NCBI RefSeq assembly: GCF_000022605.2
Contig: NC_013454.1
Location: forward strand, 496,001 to 560,000
Reading direction: 5' to 3'
DNA: 64,000 nucleotides
DNA from: Blattabacterium sp. (Blattella germanica) str. Bge
Lineage (GTDB): Bacteria; Bacteroidota; Bacteroidia; Flavobacteriales; Blattabacteriaceae
The position numbers and the translations under genes were made by a program. The notes under the pieces are model-generated. The model searched no databases, was not told the origin of the DNA, and worked only from the letters and a program-made list of their open reading frames with translations. How positions within the stretch are numbered: the first letter of the stretch is position 1; each line of letters opens with the position of its first letter. Positions 28,058 to 37,614 of this stretch are shown in pieces.

Positions 28058-29146
28058 TTGATATGCATATATTTTTTGAGAAAATTGGAATTGTTTTTCA
28101 GAAAAGAATTTAAGGATCAAAAAGAAGAAATTCAAAAATTATCTCAATACAGTAAAAAAGAGCTTAATAATTCTTTAGTGGAAGTTAAAAATGGATTAAC
28201 ACAAACTGTTAAAGATTCTCAAGATTCTCTAGAAAAAAAAATTCAATTTTATTTTGATCATCAATCTAAAAAATTAGATTCTGTTTATAAGGAACAAGAA
28301 AAATTGATTAGAATTATAGAAAAAAAACTTGAAGAAATAAAAGAAAATGTTAATGAAAAACTTCAAAATTCTTTGAATATTCATCTGGGAAAATCATTCG
28401 AAATTATCGGAAATCAGTTATTCTTTTTACAAGAAGGTTTGGGGGAAATGAAAATTTTGGCGAAAGATGTAAGTTCTTTAAAAAGAACCTTAAATCATGT
28501 AAAAATATGTGGGAGTTTTAGCGAAATGCAACTTTCAATGCTTTTACAACAAATTTTGTCTCCAGAACAATATGCTTCTAATGTTATTACCAAATCTAAC
28601 ACAAATTTTGTGGTAGAATTTGCAATAAAACTTCCAGGACTTGAAGACGGGAATATTATATGGCTTCCTATTGATGTGAAATTTCCAAAAGAAACTTATG
28701 AAAAAGTGCAGACAGCTTATCGTAAAGGAGAAAAAAAAAATATAGAAATAGCTATAAAAAATATGGAATCTGTACTTAAAAAAATGTCAAAAGATATTAA
28801 AGAGAAATATATAGATCCTCCACATACTACTGATTTCGCTATTCTATTCTTACCTTTTGAAGGAATATACGCTGAGATAGCAAGAAATTCTGGTCTACTA
28901 GAAGAATTATTGAGAAAATACAAAACCGTAATAACAGGACCTTCCACATTAGCAGCTGTATTAAACAGTTTACAAATAGGATTTAGAACTTTAGCTATTC
29001 AAAAAAGAAGTTCTGAAGTATGGAAAATTTTAGAAACTGTCAAACAGGAATTCACAAAATTCAGATTCTTACTTCATCAAGCTCAGGATAAATTGCAAGG
29101 CGCTTCAAAGGATATAGATAAATTATTGGCGTTAGAACTAATTTGA
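28058..29146 (+). CDS. rmuC: DNA recombination protein RmuC, 5' end frameshifted
   Basis: A 362-residue frame starting at a TTG. A long coiled coil (about residues 15-110, KKELNNSLVEVKNGLTQTVKD) precedes the nuclease-fold RmuC domain with GSFSEMQLSMLLQQIL, IWLPIDVKFPKETYEKV and TDFAILFLPFEGIYAE. Family members start with a membrane helix. Such a helix is encoded here from the ATG at 28018 (MYYSFIFCLFFYF) but in the neighbouring frame; one T fewer in the T7 run at 28053-28059 joins it to ICIYFLRKLELFFRKEF. Either the run was over-called, the gene is decayed at its 5' end, or slippage rescues it. The role in limiting recombination of repeats is known only in outline. Confidence 0.88.
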   Translation: MICIYFLRKLELFFRKEFKDQKEEIQKLSQYSKKELNNSLVEVKNGLTQTVKDSQDSLEKKIQFYFDHQSKKLDSVYKEQEKLIRIIEKKLEEIKENVNEKLQNSLNIHLGKSFEIIGNQLFFLQEGLGEMKILAKDVSSLKRTLNHVKICGSFSEMQLSMLLQQILSPEQYASNVITKSNTNFVVEFAIKLPGLEDGNIIWLPIDVKFPKETYEKVQTAYRKGEKKNIEIAIKNMESVLKKMSKDIKEKYIDPPHTTDFAILFLPFEGIYAEIARNSGLLEELLRKYKTVITGPSTLAAVLNSLQIGFRTLAIQKRSSEVWKILETVKQEFTKFRFLLHQAQDKLQGASKDIDKLLALELI

Positions 29147-29184
29147 TTGAAAAGAAATTGAAAGATATAGAAAACTATTAAAGC

Positions 29185-29268
29185 GGAGAGAAAGGGATTC
29201 GAACCCTTGACACTTTTTTGTGAACACGCTTTCCAGACGTGCGCCTTAATCCTCTCGGCCATCTCTCC
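29185..29268 (-). tRNA. tRNA-Ser (anticodon GGA)
   Basis: Reverse complement is an 84-nt class II tRNA: acceptor GGAGAGA / TCTCTCC, anticodon arm CACGT-CTGGAAA-GCGTG with anticodon GGA, long variable arm (TTCACAAAAAAGTGTC) and T arm AGGG-TTCGAAT-CCCT. It follows the RNase P RNA on the same strand with only about 13 bp between. Confidence 0.95.
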
Positions 29269-29281
29269 TTTGAAGTTAAGG

Positions 29282-29577
29282 AAGTAGGACTATAAGCCGG
29301 ATTCTGTATTTAACCTATCATTTATCTAGGATTTAGGTCACCCATGATCTCTATCTGCCTACCCCCCGGTATCAACCGAGCCAGTTAACCGGTGTACATG
29401 GCATTTCACCACACAGAGTTTACATGATTTCACTACAGCCTTTGAACTTTGAATCTAATCTGTACTTCCTTTCTGTTGCACTATTCCTCATCTCTCGATG
29501 GATGGGTGTTACCCATTGTGTTGCTCTATGGTGTCCGGACTTTCCTCATTTTTTCAATGCGATAGGTCGTCCTACTT
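29282..29577 (-). ncRNA. rnpB: RNase P RNA
   Basis: About 296 nt. The conserved 5' core reads GAGGAAAGTCCGGACACC on the minus strand, and the conserved 3' core reads ACAGAATCCGGCTTATAG. The ends pair as P1 (AGTAGGAC with GTCCTACT). CACAATGGGTAACACCC and GTGAAATGCCATGTACACC correspond to inner conserved stems. This is the catalytic RNA that removes tRNA 5' leaders. The 5' end coincides with the yebC stop codon, so it is probably co-transcribed with yebC and tRNA-Ser. The exact ends are judged from P1. Confidence 0.95.
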
Positions 29578-30287
29578 TATTTTTCTAAATTCGAGTAAAT
29601 GTTTTCTACATCTTCATCTTTTTCAAGTTTTTCAATAAAATTCAAAACTTTTTCTTTATTTTCTTCTGAAATCCATTTCATCATTTGTTTTGGCATACGA
29701 ATGACTTCATATTCATGGAATATTTCTAATTTTTCTAAATTGCTTTTCATAGATCCAAAGGATTCAAAATTTGTGTATATGGAAACCATATCGTCATTTT
29801 GTACAAAATCCTTAGCTCCGAAGTCTATTGTCATCAGTTCAAAATCTTCCATTGAATAATGAATATCTTTTTTTTTTATATAAAAGACACCTGTTCTATG
29901 AAACAGGTGAGTTAACTCTCCATTATGACATAGTCTTCCTCTATTTTTATTAAAAAATGTTCTGATATTAGAAATTGTACGAATACTATTATTCGTCATA
30001 CATTCTATAATTAAACTTACTCCATTAATCTGTCCTTCTAAATTTAAATTTTTGTAATCTTCTGTTTTTATTTGTAAAGCTTTTTTTATGGCTTTTGCTA
30101 TAGTGCTTTTAGGAATATTAACTGATTTTGCATTCATCATTGCATTTCTGAAACGAAAATTATTTTTTCCTGATTCTTTGACAGCTATAGTTATTTCTTT
30201 AATGATCTTAGAAAATTTTCTAGATTTTCTAAAATCTTGATTAGATTTTCTATGTTGTATATTTGCCCACTTACTATGTCCTGACAT
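29577..30287 (-). CDS. yebC: YebC/PmpR family protein
   Basis: A 236-residue protein starting MSGHSKWANIQHRKSNQDFR, the hallmark start of the family. NFRFRNAMMNAKSVNIPKST and the middle domain GVSLIIECMTNNSIRTISNI follow. Long annotated as DNA-binding regulators, members have recently been linked to ribosome stalling on proline stretches; the role here cannot be decided. Its TAA overlaps the first base of RNase P RNA. Confidence 0.94.
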   Translation of the reverse strand: MSGHSKWANIQHRKSNQDFRKSRKFSKIIKEITIAVKESGKNNFRFRNAMMNAKSVNIPKSTIAKAIKKALQIKTEDYKNLNLEGQINGVSLIIECMTNNSIRTISNIRTFFNKNRGRLCHNGELTHLFHRTGVFYIKKKDIHYSMEDFELMTIDFGAKDFVQNDDMVSIYTNFESFGSMKSNLEKLEIFHEYEVIRMPKQMMKWISEENKEKVLNFIEKLEKDEDVENIYSNLEK

Positions 30288-30338
30288 GAAGTGTCTTTTT
30301 TTTTATGCTAAATTAGCAATTTAGAAAAAAAAATTATT

Positions 30339-30569
30339 ATGTCAAAAGTTTGTGAATTGACAGGAAAAAAAGCAATGATAGGAAATAAAGTTTCTCATGC
30401 AAATAATAAAAAAAAACGTCGCTTTAATATTAACTTGTGTAAAAAACGTTTTTTTTTTAATAAAAGAAAAAAATGGATTACTTTAAAAATTTGTGCTTAT
30501 GCGGTTAAGATCATTAATAAAATAGGAATTGAAAATGCATTAAAACGTTACAAACATAAAAATGGCTAG
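30339..30569 (+). CDS. rpmB: 50S ribosomal protein L28
   Basis: A 76-residue protein starting [20 protein letters not shown], the standard L28 start, with a basic body ([19 protein letters not shown]). First gene of the Bacteroidota block rpmB-rpmG-DUF4295-ftsY. It overlaps rpmG by 8 bp and is divergent from yebC by 51 bp. Confidence 0.96.
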   Translation: MSKVCELTGKKAMIGNKVSHANNKKKRRFNINLCKKRFFFNKRKKWITLKICAYAVKIINKIGIENALKRYKHKNG

Positions 30570-30744
30570 AAAAGGAAACAGAATACAAATTATATTAGAA
30601 TGTATTGAACAAAAAAAAAGTGGAATTCCTGGTTGTTCTAGGTATATTACAACAAAAAATAAAAAAAATACTCCAAATAGAATTGAATTAAAAAAATATA
30701 ATCCAGTGTTAAAAAAATATACAATTCATAAAGAAATAAAATAG
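30562..30744 (+). CDS. rpmG: 50S ribosomal protein L33
   Basis: A 60-residue protein ([40 protein letters not shown]), matching the L33 pattern RxxIxLxCxE...Y.T.KNK.N.P.RlElkKy.p. The zinc cysteines are mostly absent. It overlaps rpmB at its start and the DUF4295 gene begins 1 bp after the stop. Confidence 0.96.
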   Translation: MARKGNRIQIILECIEQKKSGIPGCSRYITTKNKKNTPNRIELKKYNPVLKKYTIHKEIK

Positions 30745-30745
30745 T

Positions 30746-30901
30746 ATGTCTAAAAAAATGGTAGAAAACAAAAAAAAAAGTAATCAAAAAAAAATGACTT
30801 TGGCTATAAAAATAATTAAATCTAAAAAATCTGGTTTTTATACCTTTGAAAAGAAAATGCTTTCGAATGGGGAAGTCAATATTTTTTTTCTAAAAAAGTA
30901 G
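30746..30901 (+). CDS. DUF4295 small basic protein
   Basis: A 51-residue frame (MSKKMVENKKKSNQKKMTLA...; IKSKKSGFYTFEKKML) between rpmG and ftsY. It matches the compact Bacteroidota family DUF4295, whose members read AKK.va.....k.mtk.IkmvKspKtGaYtF.e. The family's position after two ribosomal protein genes suggests a ribosome-linked role, not shown. The ftsY start is 9 bp downstream. Confidence 0.85.
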   Translation: MSKKMVENKKKSNQKKMTLAIKIIKSKKSGFYTFEKKMLSNGEVNIFFLKK

Positions 30902-30910
30902 TTACTCATA

Positions 30911-31864
30911 ATGTTCTTTCTAAAAAAGAAAAAAGAATCGGAGGATAAGAAGACTTTTGATCATGAATTGAAAAAAACTAGAGAATCCTTTTTTTCTAAA
31001 ATCAAAAATCTTTTTTTGAGAAAATCAAAAATAGAAATTAATGTGATTGATCAAATGGAAGATATATTATTATCTGCAGATATAGGCATTCCAACCACCA
31101 TAAAAATTATTGATAATTTAGAAAAAAGAATTCAAAAAGAAAAATATAGAGATACACAAGATTTATATAATTTACTAAAAAAAGAGATAGAAAATCTTTT
31201 TATAAATATTAAAAATGAATGCTTAGAAAAAAAAATAAAATCTCATAAAAAACCATATGTAATAATGATGGTAGGTGTCAATGGAGTTGGAAAAACAACA
31301 ACTATTGGAAAATTAGCTTTTCTTTTAAAGAAAAAAGGTTTTCATTCAATTATAGGAGCTTCTGATACATTTAGAGCTGCTGCTATTGATCAACTTGAAA
31401 TATGGGCAAATAAAGCTAAAGTTCCTTTAATCAAACAACATATGTATGCCGATCCAGCATCTGTTGCATATGATACTTTACAATCTGCTAAGTCCAAAGA
31501 AAAAGATGTGGTATTAATTGATACGGCAGGTAGATTACAAAATCGTATTGGTCTTATGGAAGAGCTTTCTAAAATAAGTAGAGTTATGAAAAAAATTATA
31601 CCTGAATCTCCTCATGAAATTATGCTTGTTTTAGATGCAAGTACAGGTCAAAATGCTTTTGAGCAGGTAAAAAAATTTACTTTTTTTGTTAAAATTTCTT
31701 CTATTGTATTGACAAAAATAGAAGGAACAGCTAAAGGAGGAGTAGCAATAGGAATTATGGATCAATTTAAAATTCCCATACAATATCTAGGTACAGGAGA
31801 AAAAATACAAGATTTGAAAGAATTTGATGGTAAAAAATTTATAAATTGTTTTTTTGAAGAATAA
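30911..31864 (+). CDS. ftsY: Signal recognition particle receptor FtsY
   Basis: A 317-residue SRP GTPase. A short charged N-terminus is followed by the NG domain: G1 GVNGVGKTTTIGKLA, DTFRAAAIDQLEIWA, G3 VVLIDTAGRLQNR, G4 TKIEGTAKGG. It receives ribosome-SRP complexes at the inner membrane. The acidic A domain of E. coli FtsY is absent, as usual in Bacteroidota. Last gene of the rpmB block. Confidence 0.96.
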   Translation: MFFLKKKKESEDKKTFDHELKKTRESFFSKIKNLFLRKSKIEINVIDQMEDILLSADIGIPTTIKIIDNLEKRIQKEKYRDTQDLYNLLKKEIENLFINIKNECLEKKIKSHKKPYVIMMVGVNGVGKTTTIGKLAFLLKKKGFHSIIGASDTFRAAAIDQLEIWANKAKVPLIKQHMYADPASVAYDTLQSAKSKEKDVVLIDTAGRLQNRIGLMEELSKISRVMKKIIPESPHEIMLVLDASTGQNAFEQVKKFTFFVKISSIVLTKIEGTAKGGVAIGIMDQFKIPIQYLGTGEKIQDLKEFDGKKFINCFFEE

Positions 31865-31941
31865 AGAATTATGAAATCTGACATTATGTATTTTTATTTA
31901 TTACGGTATGATATTTGTATAATTTCAATAAATTCAGTTTC

Positions 31942-33792
31942 ATGGATAAAATTAGTGTAACTTCAGATAATATTTTTCCTATCATAAAAAAATTTCTTTA
32001 TTCTGATCAAGAAGTTTTTTTACGAGAACTTGTTTCTAATGCAACAGACGCTATTGTGAAATTAAAAACGATAGCCAAATTAGAAAATTTGGATGATTTT
32101 GCAGAAGATGATTTGAAAGTTCGTGTTCTAATAAACAAAGAAAATAAAACTATTCATATCATAGATAATGGAATTGGAATGACCAAAGAAGAAGTAGAGA
32201 AATATATTAATCAAATAGCTTTTTCTGGAGCAGAGGAATTTATTAAAAAATATAAAACATCTGAAAAAAATAATCAGATTATTGGTCATTTTGGATTGGG
32301 CTTTTACTCTTCCTTTATGGTGTCTAATAAAGTGATGATATTCACTCAATCTTATCAAAAAAATGCATCATCTATATTTTGGTCTTGCGAAGGATCTCCT
32401 AATTTTATTATGAAAGAAATTGAAAAAAGAGATAGAGGGACAGAAATTGTTTTATTGATTCATGAAAATAGCAAGGAATTTTTAGAATATGATCGTATTT
32501 TCAAATTGTTACAAAAATATTGCAAATTTATGCCTGTAGCAATTTCTTTATCTTCTAAAGAACAAAAAAAGGATGAAAAAGAAACTATTGTCAATAATAT
32601 TCATCCTGCTTGGACAAAAAATCCACTTCAATTGATTGAAAAAAATTATTTAGATTTTTATCATCAATTGTATCCTAATCAGTTGGAAGATCCTTTATTT
32701 TGGGTCCATCTAAATATAGATCATCCTTTTCATTTGACAGGTATTTTATTTTTTCCTAAAATAGAAAAAAGAATTGATATACAAAAAGATAAAATTCATT
32801 TGTATCAAAATCAAGTTTATATTACGGATAATTTAGAGGGAATTGTTCCAGATTTTTTGAGCTTGTTAAGAGGAGTTATAGATTCTCCAGATATTCCTCT
32901 TAATGTATCACGTTCTTATTTACAATCCGATATGTCGGTAAAAAACATATCTAGATATATAACAAGGAAAGTTGCAGATAAGCTAGATTCCCTGTTTAGA
33001 AGGGACAGAGAAGATTTTCAAAAAAAATGGGAAGATATAAAAATTATAGTAGAATATGGAATGATAAGTGCACAAAACTTTTTTGATAAAGCTATCAAAT
33101 TTTTCATTTGTTTTACTGTAAACAACATTTATTTTACTTTAGAAGAATTCAAAAATAAAATCAGTAAAATACAAAAGAATAAAGAAGGAAAAATTATTTT
33201 TCTTTATTCTTCAGATAAAGAAGAACAATACAGTTATATTAAAGAAGCAACAGATAGGGGTTATGAAGTTTTGATTTTGGACAGCCCACTTTCAGTTCAT
33301 TTAATACAAAAATTGGAGTTTTTTGATAAGGAAATTTTTTTTGTTAGAATCGATTCAGATCATATTGACAAATTAATTGATCAAGATAAAAAATATGATT
33401 CAGAGCTTTCTGAAAAAGAAAAACAAGATTTAAAAAATCTTATTAACACTCATTTAGTGGAAAAATATAAATTTTCCATACAATTAGAAAATTTATCCAA
33501 AAAAGATTATCCTTTTTTAATTATCGTTCCGGAGTTTTTAAGAAGGATCCAAGAAATGAATTCTATAGGGAAAAAAATTGTAGAGGAAAAAGATCAAACA
33601 AAATATTATCAATTGATAGTAAATACAAATCATATTTTGATGAAAAAAATTTTACAAGAAATATCTGAAGAAAAAAGAAAAAAAATAATTCAAGAAGCTT
33701 TAAATTTAACTTTTTTATCCAAAAATATGCTTCATGGAAAAAATCTTTCTACTTTTGTATCAAAAAAATTAGAAGATTTAACTAGAGATTAG
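31942..33792 (+). CDS. htpG: Chaperone HtpG (Hsp90)
   Basis: The ATG at 31942 gives 616 residues beginning MDKISVTSDNIFPIIKKFLY, the normal start; an upstream in-frame TTG at 31915 is rejected. The ATP-binding Bergerat fold shows ELVSNATDAIVK, IIDNGIGMTKEE and IGHFGLGFYSSFMVS. The middle domain has GVIDSPDIPLNVSRSYLQ. The C-terminal dimer domain is present. An ATP-driven cytosolic chaperone. dnaJ and grpE lie at 62 kb. Confidence 0.96.
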   Translation: MDKISVTSDNIFPIIKKFLYSDQEVFLRELVSNATDAIVKLKTIAKLENLDDFAEDDLKVRVLINKENKTIHIIDNGIGMTKEEVEKYINQIAFSGAEEFIKKYKTSEKNNQIIGHFGLGFYSSFMVSNKVMIFTQSYQKNASSIFWSCEGSPNFIMKEIEKRDRGTEIVLLIHENSKEFLEYDRIFKLLQKYCKFMPVAISLSSKEQKKDEKETIVNNIHPAWTKNPLQLIEKNYLDFYHQLYPNQLEDPLFWVHLNIDHPFHLTGILFFPKIEKRIDIQKDKIHLYQNQVYITDNLEGIVPDFLSLLRGVIDSPDIPLNVSRSYLQSDMSVKNISRYITRKVADKLDSLFRRDREDFQKKWEDIKIIVEYGMISAQNFFDKAIKFFICFTVNNIYFTLEEFKNKISKIQKNKEGKIIFLYSSDKEEQYSYIKEATDRGYEVLILDSPLSVHLIQKLEFFDKEIFFVRIDSDHIDKLIDQDKKYDSELSEKEKQDLKNLINTHLVEKYKFSIQLENLSKKDYPFLIIVPEFLRRIQEMNSIGKKIVEEKDQTKYYQLIVNTNHILMKKILQEISEEKRKKIIQEALNLTFLSKNMLHGKNLSTFVSKKLEDLTRD

Positions 33793-33796
33793 TTTT

Positions 33797-34567
33797 TTAA
33801 GATTTATTGAATTTTCTTAACTTAACTCCTGTTAATATTTTTTTTGTATACAAGGGAAAATCTGAATTTTGGATCCATTCATAATAGTTAGGGTCTTTTT
33901 CAAAAATTTCAAAAACCTTTTCTCCTTTATATTTTCCAAAATTAAATATTTCGTTTCCTTCTTCATCTATTTTTACAAATCCAGCAAGATCTGCTATATT
34001 TTTTTGATGAGAAAATTGATTTAGACTTTTGACATCTTTTTTCAAATTTTCATATTTTTCCAATTGAGACAGTAATATTTCATATGTAGCGAATGCATCT
34101 TCTTTTGAACTGTGAGCTTTTATAAGCTCTTTACTGCAATAATATTTATAAGCAGCAGAAAGAGTTCTAGGTTCCATCTTATGGAAGATAACTTGCACGT
34201 CTATGGTTTTGTGTTTTTTGATATCAAAAGAGATTCCTGCACGAAGCATTTCTTCTGCTAAAATTGGTATGTCAAATCTATTAGAGTTATATCCTGCTAG
34301 GTCTGTATTTTCAATCATTTTAAAAATGGAAAAGGCTACATCTTTAAATTTCAGTTTTCCTTCTACATCTTCATTTTTAATTCCATGAATAGCTGTTGAT
34401 TGTGGAGGAATAGGAATTCCAGGACAAACTAGCCAAGTTTTATCTTCTTGATTCCCATTAGGAAATATTTTTAATATGGATATTTCTATGATTCTATCTT
34501 TTCCGATATTGATTCCTGTAGCTTCTATATCAAAGAAACAAATGGGACGATGAAGTTTTAATTTCAT
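33797..34567 (-). CDS. DnaQ-like 3'-5' exonuclease
   Basis: A 256-residue DEDD exonuclease. ExoI motif CFFDIEATGINIGKDRIIEI gives Asp and Glu, ExoII lies in LAGYNSNRFDIPILAEEM, and ExoIII is AHSSKEDAFATYEIL (His and Asp). The C-terminal 60 residues (NFGKYKGEKVFEIFEKDPNY) form the small domain often fused to such exonucleases in Bacteroidota. It may act as a stand-alone proofreading or repair nuclease; no polymerase domain is attached. Its stop is 4 bp from the htpG stop. Confidence 0.88.
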   Translation of the reverse strand: MKLKLHRPICFFDIEATGINIGKDRIIEISILKIFPNGNQEDKTWLVCPGIPIPPQSTAIHGIKNEDVEGKLKFKDVAFSIFKMIENTDLAGYNSNRFDIPILAEEMLRAGISFDIKKHKTIDVQVIFHKMEPRTLSAAYKYYCSKELIKAHSSKEDAFATYEILLSQLEKYENLKKDVKSLNQFSHQKNIADLAGFVKIDEEGNEIFNFGKYKGEKVFEIFEKDPNYYEWIQNSDFPLYTKKILTGVKLRKFNKS

Positions 34568-34585
34568 ATTTAATTTAGATATTGA

Positions 34586-35284
34586 TTATGAATTTTTCAA
34601 TCTATAAAAATAGATTGAAATTGTTATGTAAAAAATAATAATGCATGGTAAAGCAACTACATGTAAAGTTAATAAAAGAAATGTACTAATCAATAATAAA
34701 ATATAACGTTCTTTATTCTTTTTCCAAGAGTATCCTTCAAAAGAAAACGAAATCATTGGTATTTTACAAACTAAAAAATAACAAGATAAAAATATCAAAA
34801 AAAGCATTATAACAGGATACATGATAATATTTTTGATAAAAATTGGTACTGTAGAATAAGTTGTCATAATAGATAAAGAAGAAAAAAATAAAGTATTGAC
34901 AGGAGTCGTCAATCCTCTATAATCATAAGGATTCATATTGAATTTAGCTAAACGACATGCGGAAAAAATGGAAATTAAAAAAGAAAACCATTCAATAAAT
35001 GGTATTTTTTTTTCATTGTTTTCAATAAAAAGGAAAACTATTATAGATGGAACTATTCCAAAAGAAACCATATCAGCGAGAGAATCTAATTCTTTTCCAA
35101 ATTGATTTTCGTTTTTTATCAACCTGGATACAAAACCGTCTAAAAAATCAAAAATTATTGAAAATAAAGTAGCAATAGCAGAACCGTAAAAATTTTTAGA
35201 CTGTAAAAAAATTATGGATATGCATCCACAAAACAGATTCAATAAAGTAAAAATGTTTGGAATTATTTTTTTAATTTTTGTCAA
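34586..35284 (-). CDS. pssA: CDP-diacylglycerol-serine O-phosphatidyltransferase
   Basis: A 232-residue membrane protein of the CDP-alcohol phosphatidyltransferase family. The signature is DFLDGFVSRLIKNENQFGKE followed by LDSLAD, containing the metal aspartates (one usual Ala is Ser). The start IPNIFTLLNLFCGCISIIF and about six further hydrophobic segments follow. It makes phosphatidylserine, the precursor of phosphatidylethanolamine. Upstream gene plsC at 15 kb supplies phosphatidic acid. Confidence 0.92.
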   Translation of the reverse strand: MTKIKKIIPNIFTLLNLFCGCISIIFLQSKNFYGSAIATLFSIIFDFLDGFVSRLIKNENQFGKELDSLADMVSFGIVPSIIVFLFIENNEKKIPFIEWFSFLISIFSACRLAKFNMNPYDYRGLTTPVNTLFFSSLSIMTTYSTVPIFIKNIIMYPVIMLFLIFLSCYFLVCKIPMISFSFEGYSWKKNKERYILLLISTFLLLTLHVVALPCIIIFYITISIYFYRLKNS

Positions 35285-35319
35285 AATATGTAAAAATTAT
35301 ACTGCTAAAATAATAAATA

Positions 35320-35718
35320 ATGATTAAATTATTCTATGAAATTTCTGATTTTCAGATTGAAAATGAATCTTTCTTTATTCAAGAAATTTGTCTATTGTTA
35401 AAAAATGAAGGAATGTATATTGGAAACATAAATTATGTTTTTTGTAATGATAATTTTCTTTTAGATATGAATGAAAAATATTTGCAAAAAAATCTTTATA
35501 CAGATGTGCTTTCATTTAATTATTCCATCAATCAATGGATATGTGGAGATATATTTATTAGTGTTGATCGTGTTTTAGAGAATTCGAAACTATGGAATCA
35601 ATCTTTTTTGGTTGAATTAAAACGTGTCATGATACATGCTGTATTACATTTTTTAGGATATGATGATCAAAACAAAATGGATAAAAAAATAATGAAAAAA
35701 AAGAGGAGTTTTATTTAA
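35320..35718 (+). CDS. ybeY: Endoribonuclease YbeY, 3' end frameshifted
   Basis: A 132-residue frame. YbeY matures 16S rRNA 3' ends and takes part in ribosome quality control. The metal site is MIHAVLHFLGYDDQNK (two His; the third His of E. coli is absent, as in related flavobacteria). The final residues KKKRSFI are unusual. One more A in the A8 run at 35695-35702 would read [13 protein letters not shown] and stop, which matches the family tail (E...YYL..F). The catalytic site is upstream of the shift. mnmG starts 27 bp later. Confidence 0.9.
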   Translation: MIKLFYEISDFQIENESFFIQEICLLLKNEGMYIGNINYVFCNDNFLLDMNEKYLQKNLYTDVLSFNYSINQWICGDIFISVDRVLENSKLWNQSFLVELKRVMIHAVLHFLGYDDQNKMDKKIMKKKRSFI

Positions 35719-35745
35719 ATTTATTTCAATTTTGAAAAAATAATC

Positions 35746-37614
35746 ATGTTTTTAGATATATATGATATTATAGTAGTTGGGGGTGGACATGCTGGAGCTG
35801 AAGCTTCTTTAGCATCTTCCAATATAGGATCTAAAACTTTGCTTGTTACTACTAATTTACAAACAATAGGTCAAATGTCATGTAATCCAGCTATAGGGGG
35901 AATAGCAAAAGGACAGATGGTTAGAGAAATAGATGCTTTAGGAGGTTATTCTGGAATAATTTCTGATTATAGCATGATTCAATTTAGGATGCTCAATCAA
36001 TCCAAAGGGCCTGCCATGTGGAGTCCTAGAGCTCAATGCGATAGAAAATTATTTTCCTATTATTGGAGATTTTTTCTAGAAAAAAATACTCAATTAGATC
36101 TATATCAAGATACAGTTACATCTTTAATAATAGAAAAAAATCAGGTGAAAGGTGTAAAAACTTTTTTTGGATTAAAAATTAAAGGAAAATCAGTAATACT
36201 CACAAATGGGACTTTTTTAAATGGAAAAATACATATTGGTGAAAAAAAAATTAATGGAGGAAGAATAGCAGAACAAGAAGTTCGTGGAATCACAGAACAA
36301 TTAACCAAACACTTTGGATTCAAATATGGTAGAATGAAAACGGGAACATCTCCAAGGGTAGATGGACGTTCCTTGAATTATGATAAAATGAAATCTCAAT
36401 ATGGAGATATTCATCCAAAAAAATTTTCTTTTTTTTATGAAACAAAAAAATTAACGAAACAACGAAAATGTTATATAACTTATACCAATCAAAAAGTCCA
36501 TGATTTAATACGTAAAAATTTCAATTGTTCTCCAATTTTTACAGGATCCATTCAAGGTGTAAGTCCCAGATACTGTCCTTCTATAGAAGAAAAAATTTTT
36601 AGATTTTCCGATAAAGAAGAACATCCTATTTTTGTTGAACCTGAAGGTTGGAATACTGTAGAAGTATATATCAATGGGTTTTCCACTTCTTTTTCAGAAA
36701 AAATACAATATCAATCATTAAAACAAATTTCTGGATTTGAAAAAGTGAAAATATTAAGACCTGGATACGCTATTGAATATGATTATTTTCCTCCCGAACA
36801 ATTAAAACCTACTTTAGAGAGTAAAATTATAGAAAATCTTTTTTTTGCTGGACAAATTAATGGGACTACTGGATATGAAGAAGCGGCGGCTCAAGGATTA
36901 ATAGCAGGAATCAATGCTTCTTTAAAAATTAGTCAAAAAGAACCGTTTATTCTTAAAAGAAATCAAGCTTATATTGGTGTTTTAATAGATGATTTAATTA
37001 CAAAAGGAACAGAAGAACCTTATAGAATGTTTACTTCAAGAGCTGAATATAGAATGTTATTGCGACAAGATAATGCAGATATTAGATTAACTCCTATGGG
37101 ATACAATATAGGTTTAATTTCAGAAGAAAAAATGAGAATATTAGATAAAAAAAAATCTAATATAGAAAAATGTATGCATTTATTTCAAAATAGAAATTTT
37201 GAGCCAAAAGTTATAAATCCCATTTTAGATGATAAAAAATCTCCCAGAATATATCATGATAAGAAAATAGAAACTATTTTATCTCGTTCTGAAATTGATA
37301 TAAAGGACATTATCTCCATTCCGTTTCTAATGAAAGAAATTAAAAATTTTGATCAAGAAATATTGGAGCAAGTTTCTATTAGAATCAAATATAAAGGATA
37401 TATAGATAGAGAAAAAGAAAATGCAAAAAAATTATTAAAATTAGAAAATTTAAAAATTCCAAATAATTTTGATTATAAAACCATTCAATCTCTTTCTTTA
37501 GAAGCAAGAGAAAAATTGGATTATCATCGTCCAGTATCATTAGCGCAAGCTTCAAGGATTAGTGGGGTTTCTCCTTCTGATTTAAGTATTTTGCTCATTC
37601 ATATGGGACGGTGA
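35746..37614 (+). CDS. mnmG: tRNA uridine-5-carboxymethylaminomethyl modification enzyme MnmG
   Basis: A 622-residue FAD protein. FAD fold [20 protein letters not shown], the conserved [20 protein letters not shown], a second FAD block [20 protein letters not shown] and the C-terminal helical domain ([20 protein letters not shown]) are all present. With MnmE it modifies U34 of several tRNAs. MnmA at 61 kb adds the 2-thio group to the same base. It overlaps the DivIC-like frame by 33 bp tail to tail. Confidence 0.97.
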   Translation: MFLDIYDIIVVGGGHAGAEASLASSNIGSKTLLVTTNLQTIGQMSCNPAIGGIAKGQMVREIDALGGYSGIISDYSMIQFRMLNQSKGPAMWSPRAQCDRKLFSYYWRFFLEKNTQLDLYQDTVTSLIIEKNQVKGVKTFFGLKIKGKSVILTNGTFLNGKIHIGEKKINGGRIAEQEVRGITEQLTKHFGFKYGRMKTGTSPRVDGRSLNYDKMKSQYGDIHPKKFSFFYETKKLTKQRKCYITYTNQKVHDLIRKNFNCSPIFTGSIQGVSPRYCPSIEEKIFRFSDKEEHPIFVEPEGWNTVEVYINGFSTSFSEKIQYQSLKQISGFEKVKILRPGYAIEYDYFPPEQLKPTLESKIIENLFFAGQINGTTGYEEAAAQGLIAGINASLKISQKEPFILKRNQAYIGVLIDDLITKGTEEPYRMFTSRAEYRMLLRQDNADIRLTPMGYNIGLISEEKMRILDKKKSNIEKCMHLFQNRNFEPKVINPILDDKKSPRIYHDKKIETILSRSEIDIKDIISIPFLMKEIKNFDQEILEQVSIRIKYKGYIDREKENAKKLLKLENLKIPNNFDYKTIQSLSLEAREKLDYHRPVSLAQASRISGVSPSDLSILLIHMGR

